From Halobacteriales archaeon QS_4_69_225 (lineage in GTDB: Archaea > Halobacteriota > Halobacteria > Halobacteriales > Haloarculaceae): a stretch of DNA of 64,000 bases. Under the pieces are notes generated by a model. That model made no database searches and had not been told where the DNA came from. It saw nothing but the letters and a program-made list of their open reading frames with translations. Below are positions 42,198 through 50,437 of the stretch, in pieces. The position numbers were made by a program, and so were the translations under genes. Location of the stretch: the NCBI GenBank assembly GCA_003020965.1, contig PXRL01000010.1:214218-278217 (forward strand). The letters run 5' to 3'. Every line of letters starts with the position of its first letter. Position 1 is the stretch's first letter.

Positions 42198-43204
42198 CAG
42201 AGGTACCCGGCGAGAACGGCCGCTCCCTCGACGTCGCCGCGGTAGCTGATGGTCACGACGTCGTCGTCCTGGTCGATTTCGATGTTCGACAGCTCGGCGG
42301 CGACGGCGTCGTCGGCGTCGTTCCGCAGAAACGAGCGGACGGTGACGGTGAAGTCGGCCATCTGGCGGGCGTCGCTCCGCGAGTCGGCCCGCAGTTCGGC
42401 GTCGACGGCGACCGACGAGCCGTCCGTCGCGTAGGCGACCGTCCCGACGGTCGCCAGTTCGTAGACGTCCAGCGAAGCGATGTCCGGCACGCGCTCGTCG
42501 TCGTCCGGCGGGAGGTACGCCCGGGGGTCGTCCGTGGCCGCGACGACGGACGTCGCCGGCGTGTCGTCGCCGGTCACCCCGGCGTCTGCGAGGGCACCGG
42601 CGACCGCCCCGGACGCCGACTCGCGGTCGGCGCGAGCCGTCTCGATGGCCGCCTCGACGGCCGCCTCGCTGCCGACCGCGTAGCGCCCGTCGGCGACGGA
42701 TCCCAGATAGTCGGCCTCGGGGCCGCCGTCGGTCGGCTCGTAGACGGTGCCGCCCTCGTGGTCGCGGGGCTCGTAGGCGAGGCCGGTGGCGGACTCGACG
42801 GCGTCGGCGACGGTCGCCTCGGACCACTCGCCGTCGACGACGTAGGCGGCGAACTCCCCGCGCGGCTCGTCGGCGAAGATCACGACGGTGTCGGCCTCGG
42901 CCACCGAGAGCCCGGTCCGGGACTCGAAATCCGCGACGAGGCCGGCGTCGTCGTCCGCGCCGGCCGCGCCGCCGCCGTACGCCGCCAGCAGCCGCTCGGT
43001 CGCCTCGCGGGCCGCGGACGCGTCGGTCCCGTACAACTGCGCGGTGTCACCCCGGACGAGCACCCCCGTCCCGGCCGGTGCCTGGTCGGTCGGCGCGCCG
43101 GGATCGACCGACTCCGAGTCGTTACAGCCGGCCAGTCCCGTCAAGAGTGCCGCCGCGCCGGCCGACAGCAGCCGCCGCCGGTCGAGCGGAAACGTCGAGT
43201 GCAT
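42197..43204 (-). CDS. Tat-exported haloarchaeal lipoprotein of unknown function
   Basis: 335-residue protein. The signal has PLDRRRLLSAGAAALL with twin arginine and a lipobox LAGC (Cys about 27). The mature part is acidic, with repeated alternating strands and helices (GTGVLVRGDTAQLYG, DTVVIFADEPRGEFAAYVV, DGRYAVGSEAAVEAAIETA) resembling haloarchaeal proteins with tandem substrate-like domains. First gene of the lipoprotein-permease-ATPase operon; it may act as outside partner of the exporter (inference). The start is MHSTFPLDRRR; an upstream in-frame start is less likely. Confidence 0.82.
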   Translation of the reverse strand: MHSTFPLDRRRLLSAGAAALLTGLAGCNDSESVDPGAPTDQAPAGTGVLVRGDTAQLYGTDASAAREATERLLAAYGGGAAGADDDAGLVADFESRTGLSVAEADTVVIFADEPRGEFAAYVVDGEWSEATVADAVESATGLAYEPRDHEGGTVYEPTDGGPEADYLGSVADGRYAVGSEAAVEAAIETARADRESASGAVAGALADAGVTGDDTPATSVVAATDDPRAYLPPDDDERVPDIASLDVYELATVGTVAYATDGSSVAVDAELRADSRSDARQMADFTVTVRSFLRNDADDAVAAELSNIEIDQDDDVVTISYRGDVEGAAVLAGYL

Positions 43205-43411
43205 CGTTAGCCACCACGACAGGTCCGAGTAAATGCTTTCGGTCGCTCCGGAGGCAGTATCCAATCGAGCGAGAGCCCGCCGGTCAGCCGGCGTCGGGCG
43301 AGGACTCGAACGGGACCGGCCGCCCGCGGAGCGAGGCGGGCCTCGGAACGAAGCGAGCGGGAGGGGGCGTTCGGAGACACCGTTACCGCTAACGGCGCCG
43401 GTTCCCGTCGA

Positions 43412-44341
43412 CTAACCGCTCGGGAAGGGGACGTCGAGACCGTCGCCGTCGTCCGGCAGCAGCACCCGCTCGCCGTCGAAAGCTGCCCGGGCCTCCCGCA
43501 GGAGGGGGTCGGGGTCGCCGGCGTACCGCGAGGAGAGGTGGACGAGCGCGAGCCGGCGGGCGCCGGCGTCGTTCGCCACCGCGGCGGCCTCGGCGGCCGT
43601 CGCGTGGGCGGTCCGGTCGGCGCGGTCGGCGCGGTCGGCGGCGAAGGTAGCGTCGTGGATCAGCAGGTCAGCGCCGGCGGCGGCCTCGACGGTCGCCGCC
43701 GTCGGCCGCGTGTCGCCGGTGTACACCACCCGCCGGCCGGGCCGGGGGTCGCCGACGACCTGGTCCGGCTCGACGACGGTGCCGTTTTCGAGCTCGACGG
43801 TCTCGCCGGCGTGGAGCCGCTGGAACTTCGGGCCGACGGGGACGCCCAGCTCCTCGGCCCGCTCGCGGTCGAAGCGACCCTTCCGTTCGTCCTCGACCAG
43901 CGCGTAGCCGACCGACCGGGTGTCGTGGTCGGTCTCGAAGGCCCGCACCTCGTAGCCGTCGGCGTCCAGCGCCACCTCGCCGTCGCCGACGCCGTGGATC
44001 CGGACCGGGAACGACGGCCGCGTCCCGGTGGCGCCGACCAGCCGCTCGATTTCGGGCTGGCGGCCACCCGGGACGTGGACGGCGACGGGCTCCGACCGGT
44101 CGTTGAAATCCATCGTCTGCAGCAGCCCCGGAACGCCAAGGACGTGGTCGCCGTGGAGGTGCGTGACGAAGACGTGGGAGACGTCGAAGCCGGTCCCGAA
44201 CCGCATCATCTGTCGCTGGGTGCCCTCGCCGCAGTCGAACAGCATGCGCTCGCCCTCCCGGCGGAGGAAGATCCCGCTCGTGTTCCGCTGGGTCGTCGGC
44301 ACGGCCCCGCCGGTCCCGAGGAACGTCACGCGCAGCGACAT
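43412..44341 (-). CDS. rnz: Ribonuclease Z (tRNA 3'-endonuclease)
   Basis: 309-residue metallo-beta-lactamase nuclease that trims the 3' trailer of pre-tRNAs. Metal motifs are intact: THLHGDHVLGVPGLL (His61, His63, Asp65, His66), the YTGDTRP strand, and HLSSRYAG near the end. The exosite-type region is short, as in bacterial/archaeal forms. GTTTAACC (about 44361-44370) gives a TATA box about 27 bases before the ATG. An acidic ADRADRADRT tract at about 237 is a small repeat. Confidence 0.95.
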   Translation of the reverse strand: MSLRVTFLGTGGAVPTTQRNTSGIFLRREGERMLFDCGEGTQRQMMRFGTGFDVSHVFVTHLHGDHVLGVPGLLQTMDFNDRSEPVAVHVPGGRQPEIERLVGATGTRPSFPVRIHGVGDGEVALDADGYEVRAFETDHDTRSVGYALVEDERKGRFDRERAEELGVPVGPKFQRLHAGETVELENGTVVEPDQVVGDPRPGRRVVYTGDTRPTAATVEAAAGADLLIHDATFAADRADRADRTAHATAAEAAAVANDAGARRLALVHLSSRYAGDPDPLLREARAAFDGERVLLPDDGDGLDVPFPSG

Positions 44342-44393
44342 ACCGGAACGGAGTGGCGACGCGGTTAAACCGACTTCGGTGTCGGTCGCGGGC

Positions 44394-45323
44394 TCAGACG
44401 TACCGGAACCACTCGTCGTAGCCGCCGAGCTCGCCGTCGATGAGGTCGAAGAACTGCTGCTGGAGCTCCTCGGTCACCGGGCCGCGGGAGCCGTTGCCGA
44501 TCTCGGTGTCGTCGACGCTCCGGATCGGCGTCACCTCCGCGGCCGTTCCCGAGAAGAACAGCTCGTCGGCGGTGTACAGCTCCCCGCGGGAGATGCTGGC
44601 GTCGTCGTGGACCGTGTAGCCGAGGTCCCGCGCCAGCTGGATGACGGTGTCGCGGGTGATGCCGTCGAGGATGGACTCCGCCAGGCCCGTGGTGTATATC
44701 TCGCCGTCGTCGACCATGAAGATGTTCTCGCCGGGGCCCTCCGCGACCTTGCCTTCCTTGTTGAGGACGATGGCCTCGACGTAGCCGTTCCGGCGGGCCT
44801 CCTCGCCGGCCAGCATCGAGTTGATGTACGGTCCCGTGGCCTTGACGTTGGTCGGAATCTGGCTGGAGGCGTGTTTCCGCCACGACGACACCATCACGTC
44901 GACGCCGTTCTGCAGGGCGTCCTCGCCGAGGTACGCTCCCCACGGCCAGCAGGCGATCATCGTCTTCGTCGGGCAGTCACCCGGCGAGACGCCCAGCGAG
45001 TCGTAGCCGTAGTAGACCAGCGGCCGGATGTAACAGGACCGCAGCTCCTGGCCGCGGATCAGCTCCATCGTCGCCTCCGTCAGCTCGCCGCGGCTGTGCT
45101 GGATCTCGAGGTCGAGCACCTTCGCGGAGTCGAACAGCCGGTCGAGGTGTTCCTCCCACCGGAAGATCGCCGGGCCGTCGGCGGTGTCGTAACACCGTGC
45201 CCCCTCGAAAACCCCCGTCCCGTAGTGCAGCGAGTGCGTCAGCGCGTGGACCTGCGCGTCGTCCCAGTCGACGAACTCGCCGTCCTGCCAGATGGTATCG
45301 ACGTCCATCTCCTCGAAAGACAT
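44394..45323 (-). CDS. ilvE: Branched-chain amino-acid aminotransferase
   Basis: 309-residue PLP enzyme (fold IV) interconverting branched-chain 2-oxo acids and Leu, Ile, Val. The sequence has DAQVHALTHSLHYGTGVFEG at the N-terminus, VMVSSWRKHASSQIPTNVKA with the PLP Lys region, NSMLAGEEARRNGYVEAIVL, EGPGENIFMV and FFSGTAAEVTPIRSVD near the end. All blocks are present and length is normal. The ATG 45323 is chosen; an in-frame GTG at 45332 adds three residues. Confidence 0.95.
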   Translation of the reverse strand: MSFEEMDVDTIWQDGEFVDWDDAQVHALTHSLHYGTGVFEGARCYDTADGPAIFRWEEHLDRLFDSAKVLDLEIQHSRGELTEATMELIRGQELRSCYIRPLVYYGYDSLGVSPGDCPTKTMIACWPWGAYLGEDALQNGVDVMVSSWRKHASSQIPTNVKATGPYINSMLAGEEARRNGYVEAIVLNKEGKVAEGPGENIFMVDDGEIYTTGLAESILDGITRDTVIQLARDLGYTVHDDASISRGELYTADELFFSGTAAEVTPIRSVDDTEIGNGSRGPVTEELQQQFFDLIDGELGGYDEWFRYV

Positions 45324-45397
45324 GGTCGACACGTGGAGGCGACGCGTAATGAGTCTTGACGATTCCGGCGCGCTCGGGGTGGGTGACGGCGGCCCGG

Positions 45398-46120
45398 TCA
45401 GTCGAACCGTTCGAGGAGGTCGCTGCCCTCGACGTAGACGAGGCCGTTGCGGTCGGCGTAGGCGCGGGCGGCCGTCGGCGACAGCGCGCCGTCGGCCTCG
45501 TCGAGCATCTCGCAGACGACGACCGCCGGGGCGACGCCGGCGGCCTCGGCCAGCGCCACCCCGAGTTCGGTGTGGCCCCGGCGGTCCGCGAGCAGATCCG
45601 GCGCCGCCCGCAGCAGGTGGACGTGGCCGGGCGCCCGGAAGCGCTCGGCGAACCCCTCCGGGCCGGCGGCGACGGCGTCGCGGGCCACGTCGCCCGCCAG
45701 CGCCGTCGCACGCCGGACCTCGGCGGCCGCCTCCCCGAGCGCCGAGATGGTGAGCGCGCGGTCCTCGTCCGTGATGCCGGTGAAGGTGTCGCGGTGGTTG
45801 ACCGTGAGGGAGAACGACGAGCGGTCGCCGTAGGAGAGTTCGTGGGCGCCGGCGGCAGGGTGATCCAGCGTCTCGCGGACGAACGGCAGCTCCCAGGTCG
45901 CACAGACGTCGTCCGGGAGCGCGACGCAGATTAGCCCGCCGGCGTCGTCGCGCATCCGGGCGACGTCGTCGGCGTCGACGGCGGCGGCCGGGTAGACGAG
46001 ATCGACCTCGCCCTCGCGGTCGGCGGCGTCGTGGACGAGCACCGGGGCACCGGCGGCGACGGCGGCGACGGCGTCGTCGACGCCCCGCCGGGCGCCCGTC
46101 GGGTCGCTACTCCGAGACAT
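45398..46120 (-). CDS. ribB: 3,4-dihydroxy-2-butanone 4-phosphate synthase
   Basis: 240-residue enzyme that makes the four-carbon precursor of riboflavin from ribulose 5-phosphate. Motifs are [16 protein letters not shown] (acidic metal loop), [30 protein letters not shown], and [20 protein letters not shown] then [13 protein letters not shown]. It overlaps the upstream ribK gene by 14 bases, so the two flavin genes form one operon. Confidence 0.95.
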   Translation of the reverse strand: MSRSSDPTGARRGVDDAVAAVAAGAPVLVHDAADREGEVDLVYPAAAVDADDVARMRDDAGGLICVALPDDVCATWELPFVRETLDHPAAGAHELSYGDRSSFSLTVNHRDTFTGITDEDRALTISALGEAAAEVRRATALAGDVARDAVAAGPEGFAERFRAPGHVHLLRAAPDLLADRRGHTELGVALAEAAGVAPAVVVCEMLDEADGALSPTAARAYADRNGLVYVEGSDLLERFD

Positions 46121-46808
46121 GGACCGTGAGGCGGTCGCCGTCCTCGAGACGCAGTTCGTCCCGGAGGCGGTCGGGCGCGATGAGCTCCAGCTGGTCCTCG
46201 CCGTGGTGGGTCCGCTCCGGCGCGATGACGTGGGCCGTCCCGTGGCGGCCGGTATCGGCCTCGACTTCGACGGTCGCCGGCCAGCAGAACGCCGGCCCGT
46301 AGGTCCGCTCGTCGTCCTCCCAGCCGTCGATGTCGACCGGCTCGAGGGCGTCCATCCGGGCGCGGTCGCGGACGCTCTCGTCGTCCAACTCGACGTTCAG
46401 CGTCCCCTCGAACGGCTCGTAGCCCAGCCGCTCGCGGAACTGCCGCATGTAACCGGACAGTGAGATGTAGTGTCGCCCCTCGCCCATGCCGCTGGTGACG
46501 GTGCCCGACAGCTCGACGCCGGCGGCGCCCTCGAAGAGCCGGCGGTAGTCGGCGTACTCCCGCTGGAGGGCCCGTCGCCCGGAGTCGGTGACGGCGACCA
46601 GCTGGCCGTCGCCGGTCATCTCGCGTTCGAGGTACTCGGCGTTCTCGAGCCGCTGGAGTCGCCGCGATGCCGTCTGGGTCGACGCGTCGAGCCGGTCGGC
46701 CAGGGCGGCGCAGGTCACCGCCGTCCGGCCGTCGAGCGCGCCGTCGAGGGCGACGAGCTTCAGCGTCGCCAGTTCGTCGTAGCCCACCCGCCCGGCCGCT
46801 CGTGACAT
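46107..46808 (-). CDS. ribK: CTP-dependent riboflavin kinase with N-terminal winged helix
   Basis: 233-residue protein. An N-terminal winged-helix domain (about 1-95) reads [21 protein letters not shown], and the C-terminal archaeal RibK barrel (about 98-230) has [33 protein letters not shown] and [19 protein letters not shown]. It phosphorylates riboflavin to FMN using CTP. The HTH part suggests it also regulates flavin genes, as known for archaeal RbkR proteins. ATG 46808 chosen because upstream residues fall into an AT-rich non-coding gap. Confidence 0.93.
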   Translation of the reverse strand: MSRAAGRVGYDELATLKLVALDGALDGRTAVTCAALADRLDASTQTASRRLQRLENAEYLEREMTGDGQLVAVTDSGRRALQREYADYRRLFEGAAGVELSGTVTSGMGEGRHYISLSGYMRQFRERLGYEPFEGTLNVELDDESVRDRARMDALEPVDIDGWEDDERTYGPAFCWPATVEVEADTGRHGTAHVIAPERTHHGEDQLELIAPDRLRDELRLEDGDRLTVHVSE

Positions 46809-47044
46809 ACACGTCGGTACGACTCCGTCCCGCATAAGCGTAACGAAGCTGGAAGGCTTCACAGAACTGAGACAGATGTCGAAACGATCGTGTCAGAGCT
46901 AACGCACGTTCACTCAAGAACCCGTCGGTACGTACGGTGCGTATCGTTCACATCACACACTTTTTACTCGTTCGACCGACGGAATAAAGCCGGGTAAATT
47001 CCCGGCAGTACCGGTATACGTGTGACCCGCGACCGTACGCTCGG

Positions 47045-48051
47045 ATGTCGAACGAGATTCCACGTCGGAGGCTGCTTCGCACGGGTGCGACCGTCACGGC
47101 CGGGCTCGGCGTCGTCGGAACGGCAGGCGCGAGCGGTAACGATACCGTCGAAATCGAGGGGCAGATTCCCTGCGTCGACCTGACGGACGCCGAGGACCGG
47201 ACGACGACGATCTCGGCCTCGGGGCCGGTGCCCGAACAGGCGACCGGTATCCAGCCCGGCTCGCAGATGTTCATCGAGTACCCGGACGGCACGACGGCCG
47301 GCTGTACGGCGAACTTCATCTGGCGGGACACCGGTACGACGCTCGGGGACGATGGCGCCGACGGGTCGGACGATTCGGATGATCCGGACGATTCGGATGA
47401 CCCCGACGACCCCGACGATCCGGACGACCGCAGCGCGACGGCGGCGGACGGATCGGCCGCCGGGTCCGGCGGCCCGAATCCGCTCTACATCGGGGCGGCG
47501 GGCCACTGCTTCCTGCCGAGTAACGAGACGGCCGACGACGAGGCGGGCGACGACTTCGAGAAGACGTACGACGTTTCCCAGTTGACGGTGAAGGTGTGCA
47601 AGAACTGCACCTTCGGCGGCATTACCGGGCTCGTGCTCCAGGGCGAAGTGTACGAGCTCGGAGAGGTCGTCTACGCCCGGCAGGCGCTGCCGAACGACGA
47701 GGGAACCGAAGGCGAGGAGGTCGGTCACGACTTCGGGCTCGTCCGGATTCCGGAGGAGTTCCGGCCGGCAGTCGACCCCTCGATGCCGCAGTTCGGCGGT
47801 CCCATCGGCACCCAGGACGGCGTCGTTCCGGCCGGCGAGACCGTCTGTCAGTACGGCGCCGGCGTCGGCAACGGCGAGGGCTCGTCGAGTACGAGGCAGG
47901 GCAGGGAACCGACGCCGCCGGCGTCCTCACCCACCTCACCACCGTCGGCACCGCCGGAACGACCGTCAGCCGCTGCATCCAGCTGCCGAAACAGGACGAC
48001 ATCGACCTCGAACTCGACGTCGTCCGCGGCAACGAGGACGTCACGACATAG
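47045..48051 (+). pseudogene. Secreted trypsin-like serine protease, copy 1, broken by an internal gap
   Basis: It starts with a Tat signal (IPRRRLLRTGATVTAG) and carries IGAAGHCFLPS with the catalytic His and GHDFGLVRI with the catalytic Asp. At about 47880, after YGAGVGNGE, the frame changes to GLVEYEAGQGTDAAGVLTHL and ends at 48051. Compared with the paralogue at 48229, about 35-40 codons are missing, including the GDSG serine motif. A Asp/Pro/Ser-rich insert lies in the middle (about residues 105-130). If the gap is real the protein is inactive. Confidence 0.88.
47360..47428 (+). repeat. Short-unit DNA repeat encoding an Asp-rich insert
   Basis: Imperfect tandem units of the type GAYGAYYCS run through the first protease gene, coding DDSDDPDD-type repeats. 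Paralogue 48229-49185 lacks the insert, so it arose or expanded after the duplication. Confidence 0.6.
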
Positions 48052-48228
48052 AACGGAACGCCGGCATGTTCCGTACGGTCCGGCGGTCGAGGTGAACCTG
48101 GTGCCGGTGGCCGGACGCGACCGACGCTCCGCGACGCCGCGGGACCCGTCGTCGTCCCGTTACGCACTTATTATATCCGGTTATGAACGTCGTAAACGGT
48201 TTGTATTATCCGATCCTGACTGCGAACG

Positions 48229-49185
48229 ATGCGCGACAGAGACGAGTTGACGCGTCGCGATCTGCTCCGAGCGGGTGCGGCGACGGCGGCGGGAGTCGGT
48301 GGCATCGGAACCGCGTCGGCCGGCGACGCCGTCGACCGCCGGAAGTCCGCCGAGCGGGTTCCCTGTCTAGAGATCGAAGACAAGACGGAGACGATCGCCC
48401 CCGGCGGCGTCCCCGAGCGGGCCAGCGGCATCCGCCCCGGGTCGCAGATGTTCATCACCTTCCCGGACGGGGCGACGGCCGGCTGTACGGCCAACTTCGT
48501 CTGGCGGGACGGCGGCGGCGACCTCTACATCGGCGCGGCCGGCCACTGCTTCCTGCCGAGCGACAAGAACGCCAGCGAGAACGCCCGACGGAGCGACGAA
48601 TCCGACGAGGACGTCTACGACGTGAGCCGGTTGGACGTCTCCGTCTGCGACGACTGCGCGGTGGGCGGGGCCACGGGGCTGATCTTCACCGGGACGACCA
48701 TCGACCTCGGGAACGTCGCCTACGCCCGCCAGAACCTCCCGGACGGCTCGGAGGTCGGCCACGACTTCGGCCTGGTTCGCATCCCGTCGGGTGCCGAGGA
48801 CGCCGTCGACCCCTCGCTGCCGCAGTTCGGCGGTCCCTCCGGCGTCTCGACGGGCGCCGTCCCCGCCGGCCTTCCGGTCAACCAGTACGGCGCCGGCGTC
48901 GCCAACGGCGAGGTGTTCCCGACGATGGGCTCGAACGGCGTCTCGGAGGGCGACCTCGGCACCTCGGAGTCGTGGTACGCCGGCATCCGCGCGTCGCCCG
49001 GCGACTCGGGGTCGCCGCTACAAGCCACCGAGGCCGGAACGGGCGTCGAGGGCGGCGACGCCGCCGGCATCCTGACGCATCTCACCGCCGTCGGTACCGC
49101 CGGCACGACGATGGGCCGCTGTGTGGAGATGGTCCAGACGGACATCGGCCTCGGTATCGAGACGGTGCTGGCCGGCGACCTCTAA
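48229..49185 (+). CDS. Secreted trypsin-like serine protease, copy 2
   Basis: 318-residue exported protease with Tat signal (TRRDLLRAGAATAAGVGG, cleavage near ASAG). The triad is complete: IGAAGHCFLPSDK (His), EVGHDFGLVRIPSG (Asp) and RASPGDSGSPLQA (Ser). Four cysteines (AGCTANF, VCDDCAVGG) may form disulfides outside the cell. It is the tandem paralogue of the 47045 gene. TTGTATTATCC (about 48201-48211) is a TATA box 20-25 bases before the ATG. Likely extracellular digestion of peptides. Confidence 0.87.
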   Translation: MRDRDELTRRDLLRAGAATAAGVGGIGTASAGDAVDRRKSAERVPCLEIEDKTETIAPGGVPERASGIRPGSQMFITFPDGATAGCTANFVWRDGGGDLYIGAAGHCFLPSDKNASENARRSDESDEDVYDVSRLDVSVCDDCAVGGATGLIFTGTTIDLGNVAYARQNLPDGSEVGHDFGLVRIPSGAEDAVDPSLPQFGGPSGVSTGAVPAGLPVNQYGAGVANGEVFPTMGSNGVSEGDLGTSESWYAGIRASPGDSGSPLQATEAGTGVEGGDAAGILTHLTAVGTAGTTMGRCVEMVQTDIGLGIETVLAGDL

Positions 49186-49186
49186 T

Positions 49187-49654
49187 GAATCACTTTCGAA
49201 TACTGAACAGCATCTTGAGAGGTCGGGCGTCGAAAAATGAACCGCCATCCGTAATCGGGTGCAGAGCGCCGATTCACGGTCGACCGGCGATGCGGCGCCG
49301 GATCACATCGCGGTCGACGAGATGGCGATCCATGTGAATGACGAACGTCGCTGGCTGTACACCACCGTCGACCCAAAATGAACGAATTCCCGCGCGTTCG
49401 GCTCTTTCCGATGCGAAGAAGCAGTTCGCGGTGTCGTTTTACGAGAAGTTCGACGAATCGTGCCGGTCACCGACGCGGCGATTTTGGCCGATAGCGCTCA
49501 CCACCTCAAGACGGCGCCATCGCGGCTCGGGTGCCGATTTCGGGTGAATCACGACGGAAAGCAAGATGCCGTCGAACGTATCATTGGAGAGATACGACGT
49601 CGTACATATTCGTTTTCAAATACGTTCAGTGATCTAACGAAGCCAAGCGTGTGA
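49187..49654 (+). mobile_element. Decayed IS6-family transposase (left copy)
   Basis: Read across frames it gives DHIAVDEMAIHVNDERRWLY and TTVDPK, an in-frame stop, then, after a frameshift, VTDAAILADSAHHLKTAPSR and AVERIIGEIRRRTYSFSNTF. These match the three DDE blocks of haloarchaeal IS6-type transposases (Asp in AVDE, Asp in LADS, Glu in AVER). The N-terminus and the last 25 residues are gone. The first 35 bases (ATCACTTTCG...) recur at the right copy, so both derive from one element. It begins right after the protease stop and marks the left edge of the accessory block. Confidence 0.85.
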
Positions 49655-49777
49655 GCGGCCTGTTTCGAGTTCCGCTCGAATCCGCTCGTCGGATAGATTC
49701 GTCTCAGCGACGTAGCCTGTCGTACGTTCGACGTTGGAACCGATACACATACGCCGATCGACCTGGAGTCTACGGCA

Positions 49778-50380
49778 ATGAGTGAACAGGACGACGAACC
49801 ATGCTGTAAGATCACCCGAGTCGCGCAGGCGTATCACATCCGAGACATCGATGCGAAGCTACTACAACAACGAGAACAGGGGGCCAGTCTACGCGAGCTG
49901 GCGATATTCTTCAACAAACGGGTTCTTTCCGAGGCGCTCGATCGGGCCACACAGGAGGTGATCGGCGACGCGGAGACGATCTATGCGGTTCTGACGGACG
50001 ACGACACGGACCGAGCACGGCAGGCGGAACTCCGGTCGAAACTGGCCCGATACGACGTCGACATCGACGACGTTCAGCAGGATTTCGTCTCGCATCAAAC
50101 CGTCCGGAACCACCTCAACGGGTGTAGAGAGATAGACACGGGAAGGGAACCCGATTTGGACCTCGAGAGCGGACGGAAGACCATCGAGTGGGCACAAGCC
50201 CGTTCCGAGGGGGTGATCGAACAGACGATCGAGCGACTGAGAAACGCAGGAGAGGTGGCGGACACCCGAACCGAGGTGACGCAGTCCGTTCGGGTGGCGT
50301 GTTCCGCCTGTGGACGGTCGTATCGAGTCGAGGAGTTCCTCCAGCAGGGTGGATGCGACTGTCACCCCGGCGCGGATTGA
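49778..50380 (+). CDS. RdfA-like rod-determining factor
   Basis: 200-residue protein matching the haloarchaeal RdfA family. Diagnostic blocks are SLRELAIFFNKRVLSEALDR (a helix-turn-helix-like N-terminal segment), IYAVLTDDD, DFVSHQTVRNHLNG and the C-terminal zinc-ribbon-like CSACGRSYRVEEFLQQGGCDC-type cysteines (CxxC and CxC). RdfA helps set rod shape in Haloferax, and its genes commonly sit next to SMC-like genes, as here (57 bases). Base composition is lower in GC than the flanks, fitting horizontal arrival. Confidence 0.83.
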   Translation: MSEQDDEPCCKITRVAQAYHIRDIDAKLLQQREQGASLRELAIFFNKRVLSEALDRATQEVIGDAETIYAVLTDDDTDRARQAELRSKLARYDVDIDDVQQDFVSHQTVRNHLNGCREIDTGREPDLDLESGRKTIEWAQARSEGVIEQTIERLRNAGEVADTRTEVTQSVRVACSACGRSYRVEEFLQQGGCDCHPGAD

Positions 50381-50437
50381 TCCCGGAACACGAACACATC
50401 CCACACGGCTTATCTGTCCCTGCCGAATAGCGGGCGT

